NCBI GenBank assembly: GCA_030568195.1
Contig: JAJLTO010000018.1
Location: 124,001 to 188,000, forward strand
DNA length: 64,000 nucleotides
Origin: Dipodascopsis uninucleata var. uninucleata
Taxonomy: Eukaryota > Ascomycota > Lipomycetes > Lipomycetales > Lipomycetaceae
Direction of reading: 5' to 3'
Shown: piece by piece, positions 21,968 through 31,415 of the stretch
Numbering within the stretch: the first letter of the stretch is position 1
Layout of the letters: each line of letters begins with the position of its first letter
Position numbers and translations under genes: made by a program
The notes under the pieces: generated by a model
Told to the model about the DNA's origin: nothing
The model's database searches: none
Seen by the model: the letters and a program-made list of their open reading frames with translations, nothing else

Positions 21968-21994
21968 TTGAGCGCCTCATTTAATGAGGCTCAA
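21968..21994. terminator. Hairpin 61 bp downstream of the pheromone stop
   Basis: Bases 21968-21973 plus 21976-21981 pair with 21983-21994: 12 pairs with a 2-nt bulge and a tight turn. It sits just after the stop codon and before A/T-rich DNA. A role in 3'-end formation or mRNA stability is possible; fungal terminators do not need hairpins, so this is a tentative label. Confidence 0.3.
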
Positions 21995-23003
21995 TTAGAA
22001 AATTTACCATGTTTAATTAGGGTTTTGACTTTATTTTTTCCTTTCTTAATTGTTACGTTGTATTGACGTTTAATTCCCGGTTGCTGGAATTGCATCCGGA
22101 ATTAAATCTTAAAACATGTTTGTCACTGATTATGTTATTATCTGGATTTATATTTTTTTTGTTAAGCTGCAAGTTTCATGATTTTGGTATTCTAATTGTA
22201 ATATTTTTGGACCGTTTTGAGAAGTTGTCCCTTTGGAGTTCTACAATTCTGCTTTGAATAAGTTTGAGACTAATGTATGGAAGGCATATTTCGATATTCT
22301 TGTTGCTTGCGAGAATATTGATTTTAAACTAGAAGCTGATTGACACTTGCAATCTGTAAAGTTTCGTGAGAATTTTGATCATGAAATGACAAGCAATGGT
22401 ATAATTTAGTTCTAGTCTCCCTCTTTCTATGATGAAATTTGGTCATGCGAGTATTCTGTTTTGATCTATTAGAGGGATGATCTCTATTATATTTATATTG
22501 TGACGCTTATCCCAAGCAATACCATTTATTGGACAAATCTAGGCATAGTTGGTGCTGGGTTATTTATCATTTGGCTTGAGTATACTTATCTTTGATTATT
22601 ACAGTAGTAGAAACTTCGCTGCATTCTCTTTTTTTGATTTTCTGTCTCTATTTATAGGCTCTACATATCAACCCTGATAGCACTCGTTTATACATGTATT
22701 AGAATGTTGGAATGTGCCTGAAATGTTTTTAAATTACGTCGCTCTTTTATTGATCGCAGTTGGTATATTTAGACAATTTTAAATTTTTAATTTTTTCGTG
22801 TCTTATCTTTTAATCGAATACGTGATCTATTTTCGGTATTTATATTGGTACGTAGAGCCTACATAAAATTCAGCTGTTAATATTTCAGAGGTAGTGTTCA
22901 TAGTGTTTTAGGAGAATTAGCCTATGATCAAGCGAGAGCAAAAATTGCGGTATTATGTATCGAGATTCAGTGCTCGGCTATATATCAAACAAAACCTTTA
23001 GGT

Positions 23004-23036
<33 letters not shown>

Positions 23037-23044
23037 GTATATAT
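23004..23044. repeat. AT / GTAT microsatellite
   Basis: An alternating AT run changes into four GTAT units and back to AT. Likely length-variable; no function implied. Confidence 0.9.
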
Positions 23045-24065
23045 GATCATCATGGAACTTTTTTGTAATGGAGCTAATTTCAAGACTATATACACTGTAG
23101 CACTGTAGCCAGCGGTATGGGTCTATTATCAGTGGCAGGAACTATAACTATCAAATTCATAGGGTTGTGTTGCCTCCCTCAGACAGCAACTTATCAGGTA
23201 GCCAGTCTTAAGATACAACATAACATAGTATTAAGCCACGATCTCACGGCGACTGAGAAATGAAGAAATTCCCTAGTGGAAACCCTTGATTATGTCGCTT
23301 TCCGAGCGTGGCTCTCGTTCGCAGCATTATCCAGTCACTAAATACTTAAATTGGAAAAGCACTATAGCATACCTCCAAATCACAACAGGCTTGTATCTCG
23401 TGGATAGTCTCATATTTGACCAGGTGTGGATGGCTGATACTAGCTTAAGCGTTTTCTCTTTCGCACTTATAATAAGACCTTATTTTCTTCCCACTTCCTT
23501 GGTAGCAAGTGTGGGAGGCCTAAAAGTGCACCGGCTTGTGCCTATCGTGGCTTGCGGCCTATCAGGCTCTGAAATGTTGACAGTAAAATGAACTATTTGG
23601 ACCTACTGCGCTTAAAGGTTTCGAACAGGGCGCCAATTTTATGAGATAATGACATCACAATCATGGGATATATTTGATAAACACATCCATCGATTGAGTC
23701 CACAATGCTCGCCTCTGCTCTTTCGCCAATTTCAATGGTAGCCCCTCATTTCAGATGATCGAGGCTGTTAAAGACGAGGCACCATAATTTCACCACGACC
23801 TTATATAGCGTAAGCGAGTATAGGTAAATTGCCTGCCAGTTTGGCTCGCTCTGATGATTAGCTGATAGATAGACTGAAACGTCCCATATCAGCTATGCTA
23901 GTCTAAATCTTGTAGCTTATTTAGATTCTTGAAGATTTGTGACTTCTATTCCCTAGTCTCTTGTATTTTTACAAACTAGAATTCCATTTCAGATCTGCAA
24001 GCAAACGGTGGAGCCATCAATTATTGTTCAGACTTAAAGAGTGCTTAGTCCTGAACTAGCATTTC

Positions 24066-24086
24066 GCTTCCAAATATTTTGGAAGC
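24066..24086. repeat. Short perfect inverted repeat
   Basis: Arms of 9 bp (gcttccaaa / tttggaagc) around a 3-nt loop, about 180 bp before the larger hairpin. Nothing else marks the site. Confidence 0.6.
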
Positions 24087-24260
24087 ACGTGACTTGGAGA
24101 AAGTAGGAAGTTTTTGTGTCAACCACTAGCAATATCTTTTTGATCAGGGAACAGGCAGAGCCTATCTAGTTCAATGCAGCACTTTAAAATCTGGGGATTC
24201 TTCTACACAATCCACTCTAACTAGGTATTTAAGCTTGACGGTAGTACGAGATTGGCACTC

Positions 24261-24298
24261 CAATTTAGAGGTACCACCATTACAGTACCTCTAAATTG
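24261..24298. repeat. Perfect 14-bp inverted repeat with 10-nt loop
   Basis: Arms caatttagaggtac (24261-24274) and gtacctctaaattg (24285-24298) are exact reverse complements around the loop caccattaca. It lies in gene-free DNA. It could be a fragment of a MITE, a small hairpin transcript or a protein-binding palindrome; no target-site duplication was obvious. Confidence 0.8.
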
Positions 24299-25856
24299 AT
24301 AGTTAAGGAATTCTGAGCCTCTGTCCACCGTACAGAGCGTGAGTCGAGAAGGACTAGATAAAGCAAGAATGTCCCTCTTGCTACGCTTTCAAGTATTACT
24401 TCTCTCGCAATTTCATTAGTAAGAATGCGTTTTCGATGTCTTGTCTTTAGCAATGCGCATGCTTTATTTTTTTTTTTTTCGTTGACGAAGCTGATGCCAA
24501 TGCCAATGCAAGCTAGTCAGCCACGTCCTGTCGCTAGCTCTAGCTTTCAGTTAGTTTCAATTGATCCTACTCAATTTTAAAGTCCTGTTCTCTTCTTATG
24601 CACTATACCAAGTTCTGATATTTACCAACGCATCATTTTTGTGTTCGTGTTATGTAGAACATCGTTGTCATAGTCTTTTGACACTTGATTATATATACAC
24701 CATAATTGTTACAAAGACTCATTTTTCGCCGTTATATAATTATACAGTGTACAATACTCTTGTCGTTTACTTCGCTCATTAGGTTTTCTATTATTATTCA
24801 TAATCTGCGGTCAACTGCGCAGCAATGCGGTCTAGAAGTTAATCGTTTGCTGTTATTCAGACTTGATTTGTGTAGTATTCGGAAATACAAAAGGAAACGC
24901 AAGTTTTGAGACGACTAATCAGGGACCTCTCGAATAAAAGACGAAAGTGCCTATATGTTTAATTTAGAACAGTGTCCGATAAGATTCTCGAGTAATTTAA
25001 CGTAGTCGAAAGGTTGGCTATTCCAGTATCTCAGTTGCAGCTAGATTTACCTATTACTAGCGACATCTGAAAGAGCACTAATGATAAGAGGTGCGGATGT
25101 AGCCTATTTTAGTTTCCATCTCCTCGTATGCCCAATTTACCATACCTTGATTAAATAGGCTGCTAGATCATATGTTTTATTTGCAGCGCGTCTAGTTAAC
25201 TCTTAATTCTCGTACGTTACTACTCGAGAGTAGCCTTTAGATCCCTCAAATACTCTGCGACCATTGCTTTTTCATTATTAGTTCTTAGATCATGTTATAA
25301 ATGATTTATCCCCTAGAAATTTTACCTAGCATCAAATATAGAGAATATGTGTAGTTTACTTAGTCACGATAATTTACTGTGCTTATTGATTCTGATACGA
25401 GCTGTATAATTTTAAAGCGCCAATAGACGGGAGACATGTAGAAAATGACATAAGCCTAAAAAGCAAACAATGTAATAAATATTCAACGAGATGATTAGCA
25501 TTTTATACTTGCATATAACTTTGAACGGCAATACAATAAAAACAAGTGAGCATAATATGCATAGTCTCATCACCAAATAAAATAGTGTAAGGCAAAAAAA
25601 AAGCACGAGGATATTTCAAAATAGCATGCATTATTTTGAATGGTTAAATACATATACTATCTAATACTCCTAAAAGATCGGTATAATATGTATATTGAAA
25701 GATATACTACATATATACTACCTAAATAATCACATATACTTTCCAATTGTAGTTTTAATAAAAAACATCATATAGATCATAAGCGGCTTGAAACTTCTGA
25801 GCTAAATCTAGCTTCCTGCAACCATTATTGTAGTTCAGAAAGCCTTAATCTCTAAC

Positions 25857-28058
25857 CTAATTTTCGATAACTTCCTCGGTCTCCGATATAATCTCTTCCA
25901 CAATCTCTTCAACGACTTCTTCATCATCTGGCGAATTACCACCCTGAGCTAATGGTAGAACACCATCACGCTCCTCTGCGATCTCAGACTCGACCTGCTT
26001 ACGCCAAGCACGCCATTCCTCCAATGCGCGGAGTCTAGCAGCAATAAGCTCCTTACTGGCCTGAGACTCTTCTGCAATATCTTCTTGTTCGAAGATTCTA
26101 CTATACTCTCGCAAATTTTTGCGAACATCTCGCTGCTGGTCCTTGCTTAGAAGAGTGGGTGGTCTTGGTCGCCACAAGAACTGCTTGAAACGCTCAACAT
26201 GCTCCTCTCTAACGAGTGATCCCCTAAGGTCCCAGATTCTGTAGCCAGTTTCAATTGCACGACCCCACATAGAAGATGAAGTGGCTACATACCGTCCCGT
26301 TGGGTCCCATGCAATGTCAGTCAACTGATAATGCTGACCAGACGCCATCAAAGCCAAATTTGCGGGAACGTCTTCTGATCCTTCAGCCATCTCCTGCTTT
26401 TCACCCTCGAAGTCAAAGTCCCAGAAATCAAGTTCTCCCGTGTTAGTAGAGGTACCACCAACAGAAGCAACAACAACAAATCGACCCTTTGGCGACCAGA
26501 AGATAGAATTACTAGACTTACGCTCAACTGTCTTTATTTCGTGAAACTCACCACTGGAGCCTTTAGATCTTTCAAGACCATAAAAGCACACGAAAGTCTT
26601 GCTTGGACCAGTAGGAGGCTTAATCATTGCAGCATTTGCTTGTCCCCGTGGACCTGCCATAGCAAGAGCTGCCATAGCAGCAGCCTCAGTACTGGAAATG
26701 AAGACGAAACGGTCTCCAGCTGGCTCCCAGGCAAAATTCACCACGGTCTCTTTCAATTCAACAACTTCAATAGGGATGTTCTTCTCATGCATGCGGAAAA
26801 ACTCAAGATTCGTGAATGTACTCTTCTTGGTCTTTGTGAAACGGACAACCTTCACACACAAAAATTGACCATCGCTCTGCCAGTGCAACCTACAGTCAGC
26901 GACATTAAACAAGTTACGTGTGCGCACGATCTCCTTGGATTTAACAGCCATAAGAGTCACACGAGCACTTTGGTTGTTAATCTCAGGTGTCCAGTAGCTG
27001 ATGATATGATCATCTTTACCCTTATACGGCGTTGGACAGAATTCAAAATCAACGACACCTTCAATCTTAATACTCTTTTTGTCCAAAAGACCCATTCCTG
27101 GAGTCTCGTATACAAAAATCTGTTGTCCTGGAACAACACGAGCTAAAAACTTATCATCGCAAGACCACTTGAATGCTGGCCAGTTAATCTTCTTATGACC
27201 AGCTGGACCACGATTAGCATCCTCACCAACACTAGCAGAGAATGTTCGCATTGGCAAACCAGTCTTAATGTTCCAAACAACTATGTGTTTACCCTCATCA
27301 GTAGAAGTGAATGGAAAACTTGCTCTCATAGGAGAATCTTCTGGTACCAATTGTATAGGTTCAGGAGAGTATGTAACAAGATAGTTCTCGCAAGGTGAAA
27401 AATCTAAAAGTTGAACTCCCGGATGTAAAAATCGTGACTTTCGGCTAAACTCTTCGCCACCCCAGAGCTGTACACCCTGGTGGTGAACCGAGCAAAGAAA
27501 AGTACCCAGAGGAGACCACGCAACGTATGCTTCAGTCCATTTGCTACGGTTAACAACGCTCTCTGGAGGTTCAGCCTTCCTGTTCCAATAAACACCAACA
27601 TCTTCGCCTTTAAACATGATAAATTGGTCTACACAGTTTGATTCCTTCAACCAACTTCGCAAGTGCTCCTGATCCTCGTAAGGTTCTTCGGCAGGCTCTT
27701 CAAAAGCTTCTTCACGTATATCCTCTTCATCTTGACTTCCATATTTTTCAATGTCGGTGAACTTGTTCACCAATAGAGTATGCTTGTTGTCCAATCGTTT
27801 GTTGTTCAACTTACGCACAGCAGCATTTGCTTGCTCTGGCGTCTCAAATCCAATGAAGACATATCCCTTTGACTTTCCATCAGGACCCATAGGCATGTGA
27901 AAGGCATCATCCCGTACACGACCAGCTTCGGAAAAAAGCTTTCGAAGTACCTTTGTTAATGCTTCAACTTTCCTATCTGTAACGATTGGAGCACCGTCAA
28001 CAACAACAACAGTATCCAGTCTTGCATCCTCTTCGTCCTGATAAACTCTACTAGGCAT
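25857..28058 (-). CDS. PRT1: Translation initiation factor eIF3 subunit b (Prt1)
   Basis: Intronless, 733 aa, the usual eIF3b length. An RRM covers about residues 18-115, with RNP-like GKSKGYVFIGFET and NKRLDNKHTLLVNKF. It is followed by an acidic linker and the nine-bladed WD40-like propeller (WTEAYVAWSPLGTFL, VQLWGGEEF, DFSPCENYLVTYSPE, IVVWNIKTG, WSCDDKFLARV, WSPKGRFVVVASV, YVATSSSMWGRAIETGYRIWD), then the helical C-terminus binding other eIF3 subunits (FLWRPRPPTLL, YSRIFEQED, then ALEEWRAWR). eIF3b is the scaffold of eIF3 on the 40S subunit; its RRM binds eIF3j. That partner gene starts 434 bp away on the opposite strand. Codon use is that of a well-expressed gene. Confidence 0.96.
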   Translation of the reverse strand: MPSRVYQDEEDARLDTVVVVDGAPIVTDRKVEALTKVLRKLFSEAGRVRDDAFHMPMGPDGKSKGYVFIGFETPEQANAAVRKLNNKRLDNKHTLLVNKFTDIEKYGSQDEEDIREEAFEEPAEEPYEDQEHLRSWLKESNCVDQFIMFKGEDVGVYWNRKAEPPESVVNRSKWTEAYVAWSPLGTFLCSVHHQGVQLWGGEEFSRKSRFLHPGVQLLDFSPCENYLVTYSPEPIQLVPEDSPMRASFPFTSTDEGKHIVVWNIKTGLPMRTFSASVGEDANRGPAGHKKINWPAFKWSCDDKFLARVVPGQQIFVYETPGMGLLDKKSIKIEGVVDFEFCPTPYKGKDDHIISYWTPEINNQSARVTLMAVKSKEIVRTRNLFNVADCRLHWQSDGQFLCVKVVRFTKTKKSTFTNLEFFRMHEKNIPIEVVELKETVVNFAWEPAGDRFVFISSTEAAAMAALAMAGPRGQANAAMIKPPTGPSKTFVCFYGLERSKGSSGEFHEIKTVERKSSNSIFWSPKGRFVVVASVGGTSTNTGELDFWDFDFEGEKQEMAEGSEDVPANLALMASGQHYQLTDIAWDPTGRYVATSSSMWGRAIETGYRIWDLRGSLVREEHVERFKQFLWRPRPPTLLSKDQQRDVRKNLREYSRIFEQEDIAEESQASKELIAARLRALEEWRAWRKQVESEIAEERDGVLPLAQGGNSPDDEEVVEEIVEEIISETEEVIEN

Positions 28059-28492
28059 TTTGTACGTAGTCGAATCCGCGAGTAGCTATCAAGTAACCTA
28101 GTTAATTATTATGTCACTGGAAAATGACTACCAAATTATAGACTAGAATTGACTGATGAGAGAGAGAGAAATAAATCAGTAATGGATTTATAGACTTATA
28201 TCTGCTCTTTCAGTTATGGTTAAAAGAAAAAACGCGAGATGAAAAAAATTTCTGAGTTGTCTTATTATTATTACTGCCCATTCTGGTTCGTATCGTACGG
28301 GTGATTGCAATGTAACTTTTCCGTTCATTCGTTACCATAAATATGTATCCGGGTAATTGAGCCACCATCGTTGGTTTTTTTCCATCAGATTGATCATTTA
28401 TTCCAGAATTTTGAAGTAGAAGGCAGCAAGAAGTTAGTCTTTGCTTCAAAAGTATTCAAAAAAAATTATAAAAACTAAATATAATTGAAAAT
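28059..28492. promoter_or_regulatory. Shared promoter region of eIF3b and eIF3j
   Basis: 434 bp separate the two ATGs of physically interacting subunits. It contains a GA-repeat (gagagagaga near 28159) and A-rich tracts on both sides. Any bidirectional element here would couple their expression; that is inference. Confidence 0.5.
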
Positions 28493-29348
28493 ATGTCACG
28501 CTGGGGTATGTATGAATTAGCGAATGAAAGTAGCTTAGAGATGGACGTATGACGGCCTTGTTATTTGCTAACTCAAAGGTCATGTAGACGACGAAGAAGA
28601 TGAGTCAAGTGTTACGAACCTTGCTCCCAGATCCAAATGGGATGACGAGGAAGATTCAGATACTCCTGTTCTAGATTCTTGGGATGCATCAGATGATGAA
28701 GAAAATAAGCCAGTAGTTCCAGCGCCACAGCCTAAGAAGAAAGTGCCGTTAAGTCAGAAGATAGCTGAACGAGAGGCGCAGAAGCAAATGGAAAAAGAGG
28801 AAGCATTAAGGAAGCTACGTGAATCCGAGACGCCTGAAGAGCGCAGAGCACGATTGCAGCAGATTGAGCTGGAAGCTGATCTGAACAATGCAGCGGACCT
28901 TTTTGGGACTTCTGTTTCGCTAAAGGATGATGGTGTACATGATGCTTTGACCGAACAGGAAGAGTTAGAGATGGAGAAGGCAAAGAAGGAAGTTGATCTA
29001 GAGTCACTATCAATTTTTCGACCTAAGACTAAGAGCGAGTTTGAAGCTTTGTCAGAAAAGCTTGGGTCTCTTTTATCTGCATTGTCACATAATCCCCATT
29101 ATAATACTGTGTTTCTTCCAACCTTTTTACGAACACTGGCACTACCATTGAACAGCGAACAGGTTCGCAAGAACTCTAGTATTTTGACTGCCATTTCGAA
29201 CGAAAAGATTAGAGAGGAACGTGCCGCAGACAAGCCAAAAACTAAGAAGAAGAGTAAGCCTGCTCTGACTAGTGCTTCGGCGAAGGTCGATGATTCCGTT
29301 GATACCACGAATTACTCGCGATATGACGATTTCGATGACTTTATGTAG
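28493..29348 (+). CDS. HCR1: Translation initiation factor eIF3 subunit j (Hcr1)
   Basis: Two exons: a 13-nt first exon (28493-28505, MSRW plus one base) and 28579-29348, giving 260 aa. The intron has GTATGT, a TGCTAAC branch and AAG acceptor. The N-terminus carries the acidic, Trp-containing motif (SKWDDEEDSD, then LDSWDASDDEE) that in other species docks on the eIF3b RRM. The middle is a charged coiled coil (LSQKIAEREAQKQMEKEEAL) and the C-terminus has KSEFEALSEKLGSLLSAL and ends in acidic DDFDDFM. eIF3j regulates mRNA entry into the 40S channel and helps ribosome recycling. It is head to head with eIF3b. Without the tiny first exon the protein would wrongly begin at a later codon. Confidence 0.93.
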
Positions 29349-30123
29349 TCTTGTAGTCATATCTAACGAATAAATGCGGACGTGTTCAGTTGTGTATATC
29401 ATTTGTGTTTTCTATTTTCTTGTAAAAATCTAGTTTGTACACAACAGCGGCTTTATGTATTAATAGCCTTACTGGTTTCTGCTCCTCTGTTTCGGTGAAG
29501 AAAGGGTGAAGTGTGTTGGAAGATAGTTAGCAACACCAAGTGTTTTACGTTTTCTATCTTGAAGTGTCTTTCTACCAGATTTATTAAGTTTGTAATGGTA
29601 GCTTTTTGAGGTGTCACGTCTTATATTAGTATTCCAGAAGTATAGTAATACGATCTGAAATATTCTAAGCATATTAGACGAGCTACATTAGGTCATCAGT
29701 GATGTGTCTACGATCACTCGATGAAGTTCATATCTAAGTGTTTAGAAAATAGAATAGATATAGAGCATCGACCCAAAACCGTATAAGAGTCACTAAAATT
29801 AAAAATGAAATTATAAAAGCAGCACGAAAGCATAACCAAAAATATAATATTAAAAGGAGATTAAATCAAGATTCGTGCAATCTTGCGATATTAGGCATAG
29901 CTCAGGCAAGATCAAATAACTACCAAAAAAAATCACTAGCAATATCTATAACTCAGAAAAGACCCCAAAAATAATTTGCCATAGTTTGTATCAATACTAG
30001 CCATTATAGTAATTATAGATACTGTTTGCAAGTGTAGGAGTGAATATGTAAATGGCGCGCTGACAATCCAAGCAAGTTCAGTTTAAGATATACCAGAATA
30101 GAGTATTCTCGCTCCGCCTCGCT
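29349..30123. other. Intergenic, convergent 3' ends
   Basis: 775-bp AT-rich spacer between eIF3j (+) and the unknown Cys-rich gene (-). A few short ORFs (under 90 codons) with no recognisable content. No RNA gene seen. Confidence 0.5.
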
Positions 30124-30945
30124 CTATTGGTCGTCTAGTAGTGAGAACTGGCTCTCTCGCTCGCTCACGCTCTCCATGGAACTAGCTTCTGAAAAACTTG
30201 AATGACTTGTTGGTCGTAAAGGTACTGACACTACAAAGTTATCTGGAACAATCTGAGCATCTGCGATTCCAAAATCTTCATATTGCTCTTGGTTTTCTTG
30301 CGTCCCTTGTGACCTGTCGACGCCGTCATATACAACGTTACCTGTACTACTATTGGCGCTTCTCAATCGACCACCAGATACAATCCGAGAAGGAACCAAA
30401 AAACTAGCAAGACTATCGGTAGATCTCAGTGATGCAGAACTGGGCTTACGAGTTGTCGTTCTCTCTCCCAAAGAATATATAGCTGTCGGCTTTCTTCGGT
30501 TACCTCCCAGACAGCTTATTCCACCAAATGACCATTTATTTTGGTTTTTGTAGTTACTTTCGTAACTGAGTGATCTTCCCCTTGATGAAAGCAGTTCTGA
30601 AAACTCATCCTCATCACTGTCCGTATCCAAATTGTCAAGGTTTGTATTTCTTGATTCACTTCGCTCTTCTTCCACTACTGCACAGCTGTTCATTCCAGCC
30701 TCTTCCTCATCGCCGTAATCCGATCCATCATAACCACTATCGTCTCCAAAGCTGCCGGGCCTTAAGTTACGTTCCCGAATCTGTTCCGCATAGAAATCAA
30801 AGTCCATATAATATGCGGGTGGTGCTCTTCGATCTCTTCCTTTCTTGCTCTTTTGGTTGCTCTTAGTTCTTGAGCCACAGCAACAGCAGCAGTAGTACCA
30901 ACAACAGTTCGTGAACCAGGCCGCTACCACATCTCCAGGCCACAT
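30124..30945 (-). CDS. Hypothetical acidic Ser-rich protein with Cys-cluster N-terminus
   Basis: One exon, 273 aa, not recognised. The N-terminus (residues about 8-23) is hydrophobic and carries a cluster of cysteines (NCCWYYCCCCCG) followed by a basic stretch (RTKSNQKSKKGRDRR): a layout suited to palmitoylation and membrane attachment. Then come YYMDFDFYAEQIRERN, an acidic region (GDDSGYDGSDYGDEEEAG; DTDSDEDEFSELL) and long Ser-rich parts with many possible phosphosites, ending FSLLDDQ. Acidic SLLDD-type ends are sometimes seen in adaptor- or clathrin-binding proteins, but I would not assign that. It is probably a real gene because composition is even along its length and the ATG is well placed; an upstream exon is possible. 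Confidence 0.6.
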   Translation of the reverse strand: MWPGDVVAAWFTNCCWYYCCCCCGSRTKSNQKSKKGRDRRAPPAYYMDFDFYAEQIRERNLRPGSFGDDSGYDGSDYGDEEEAGMNSCAVVEEERSESRNTNLDNLDTDSDEDEFSELLSSRGRSLSYESNYKNQNKWSFGGISCLGGNRRKPTAIYSLGERTTTRKPSSASLRSTDSLASFLVPSRIVSGGRLRSANSSTGNVVYDGVDRSQGTQENQEQYEDFGIADAQIVPDNFVVSVPLRPTSHSSFSEASSMESVSERESQFSLLDDQ

Positions 30946-31415
30946 TCTGCGCTCTCCACTCTAGTTCTTTTGCACACTGCCAGGATTCTATGGTTCACAG
31001 CTTCTGTTAAAGATCTATTTACTCTTGTCGCCCACATAAGTCTGCCGATCCGAATGTATGTTATATTTTTAACTAAAAATTCTACTTTATGGTGGGAAAA
31101 TAGAACGAGTCAGCTGCGCCAGCCCAAAAGAGTTAATTATTAAAAAAATTTACTCCATGTTTAATTTTTTAGGTATAGGGCATCATGCTGTTGCGGGAAA
31201 GGGTTAAATTAAGCATGCCATCCATCGTAAAATAGACATCTAAATTGTCATATGGTACTGGCAGAAAAATATATGCGCCAAGAACGACTAATCTACATGA
31301 TACAATGTGTATCTATCTATAAATCTAAGATCTCAATGTATATTGGTTATAGTTATGCGTGGCATCTGTGGATAAAAACTAGTAATCAAGATACCGTAAG
31401 AAGTAGATAGTTACC
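30946..31415. other. Intergenic
   Basis: 470-bp AT-rich spacer between two minus-strand genes, holding the promoter of the Cys-rich gene and the 3' end of the LYR gene. Nothing else seen. Confidence 0.45.

Larger units (their letters stand above)
21907..25856. other. Gene-free stretch right of the pheromone gene
   Basis: About 3.9 kb, AT-rich, with no ORF that reads as a protein; the longest (23286-23591, 101 codons) shows no domain. It contains an AT/GTAT microsatellite at 23004-23044, a 13-nt T run near 24467-24480 and two perfect hairpins (24066-24086 and 24261-24298). Together with 15.7-21.1 kb it leaves the pheromone gene isolated by more than 3.9 kb on each side. No tRNA found. Confidence 0.6.

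Noticed and set aside
22014-22024. ttagggtt (also about 62075) as telomere repeat or telomerase RNA template
   Set aside because: Only one 8-nt unit each time; single telo-box words are common in fungal promoters.
15689-25856. Decayed transposon or LTR element filling the desert
   Set aside because: I looked for reverse transcriptase, integrase and transposase words, terminal repeats and target duplications and saw none; only isolated short hairpins.
26541-27146. 201-codon plus-strand ORF opposite eIF3b
   Set aside because: Antisense shadow of the eIF3b propeller; no independent features.
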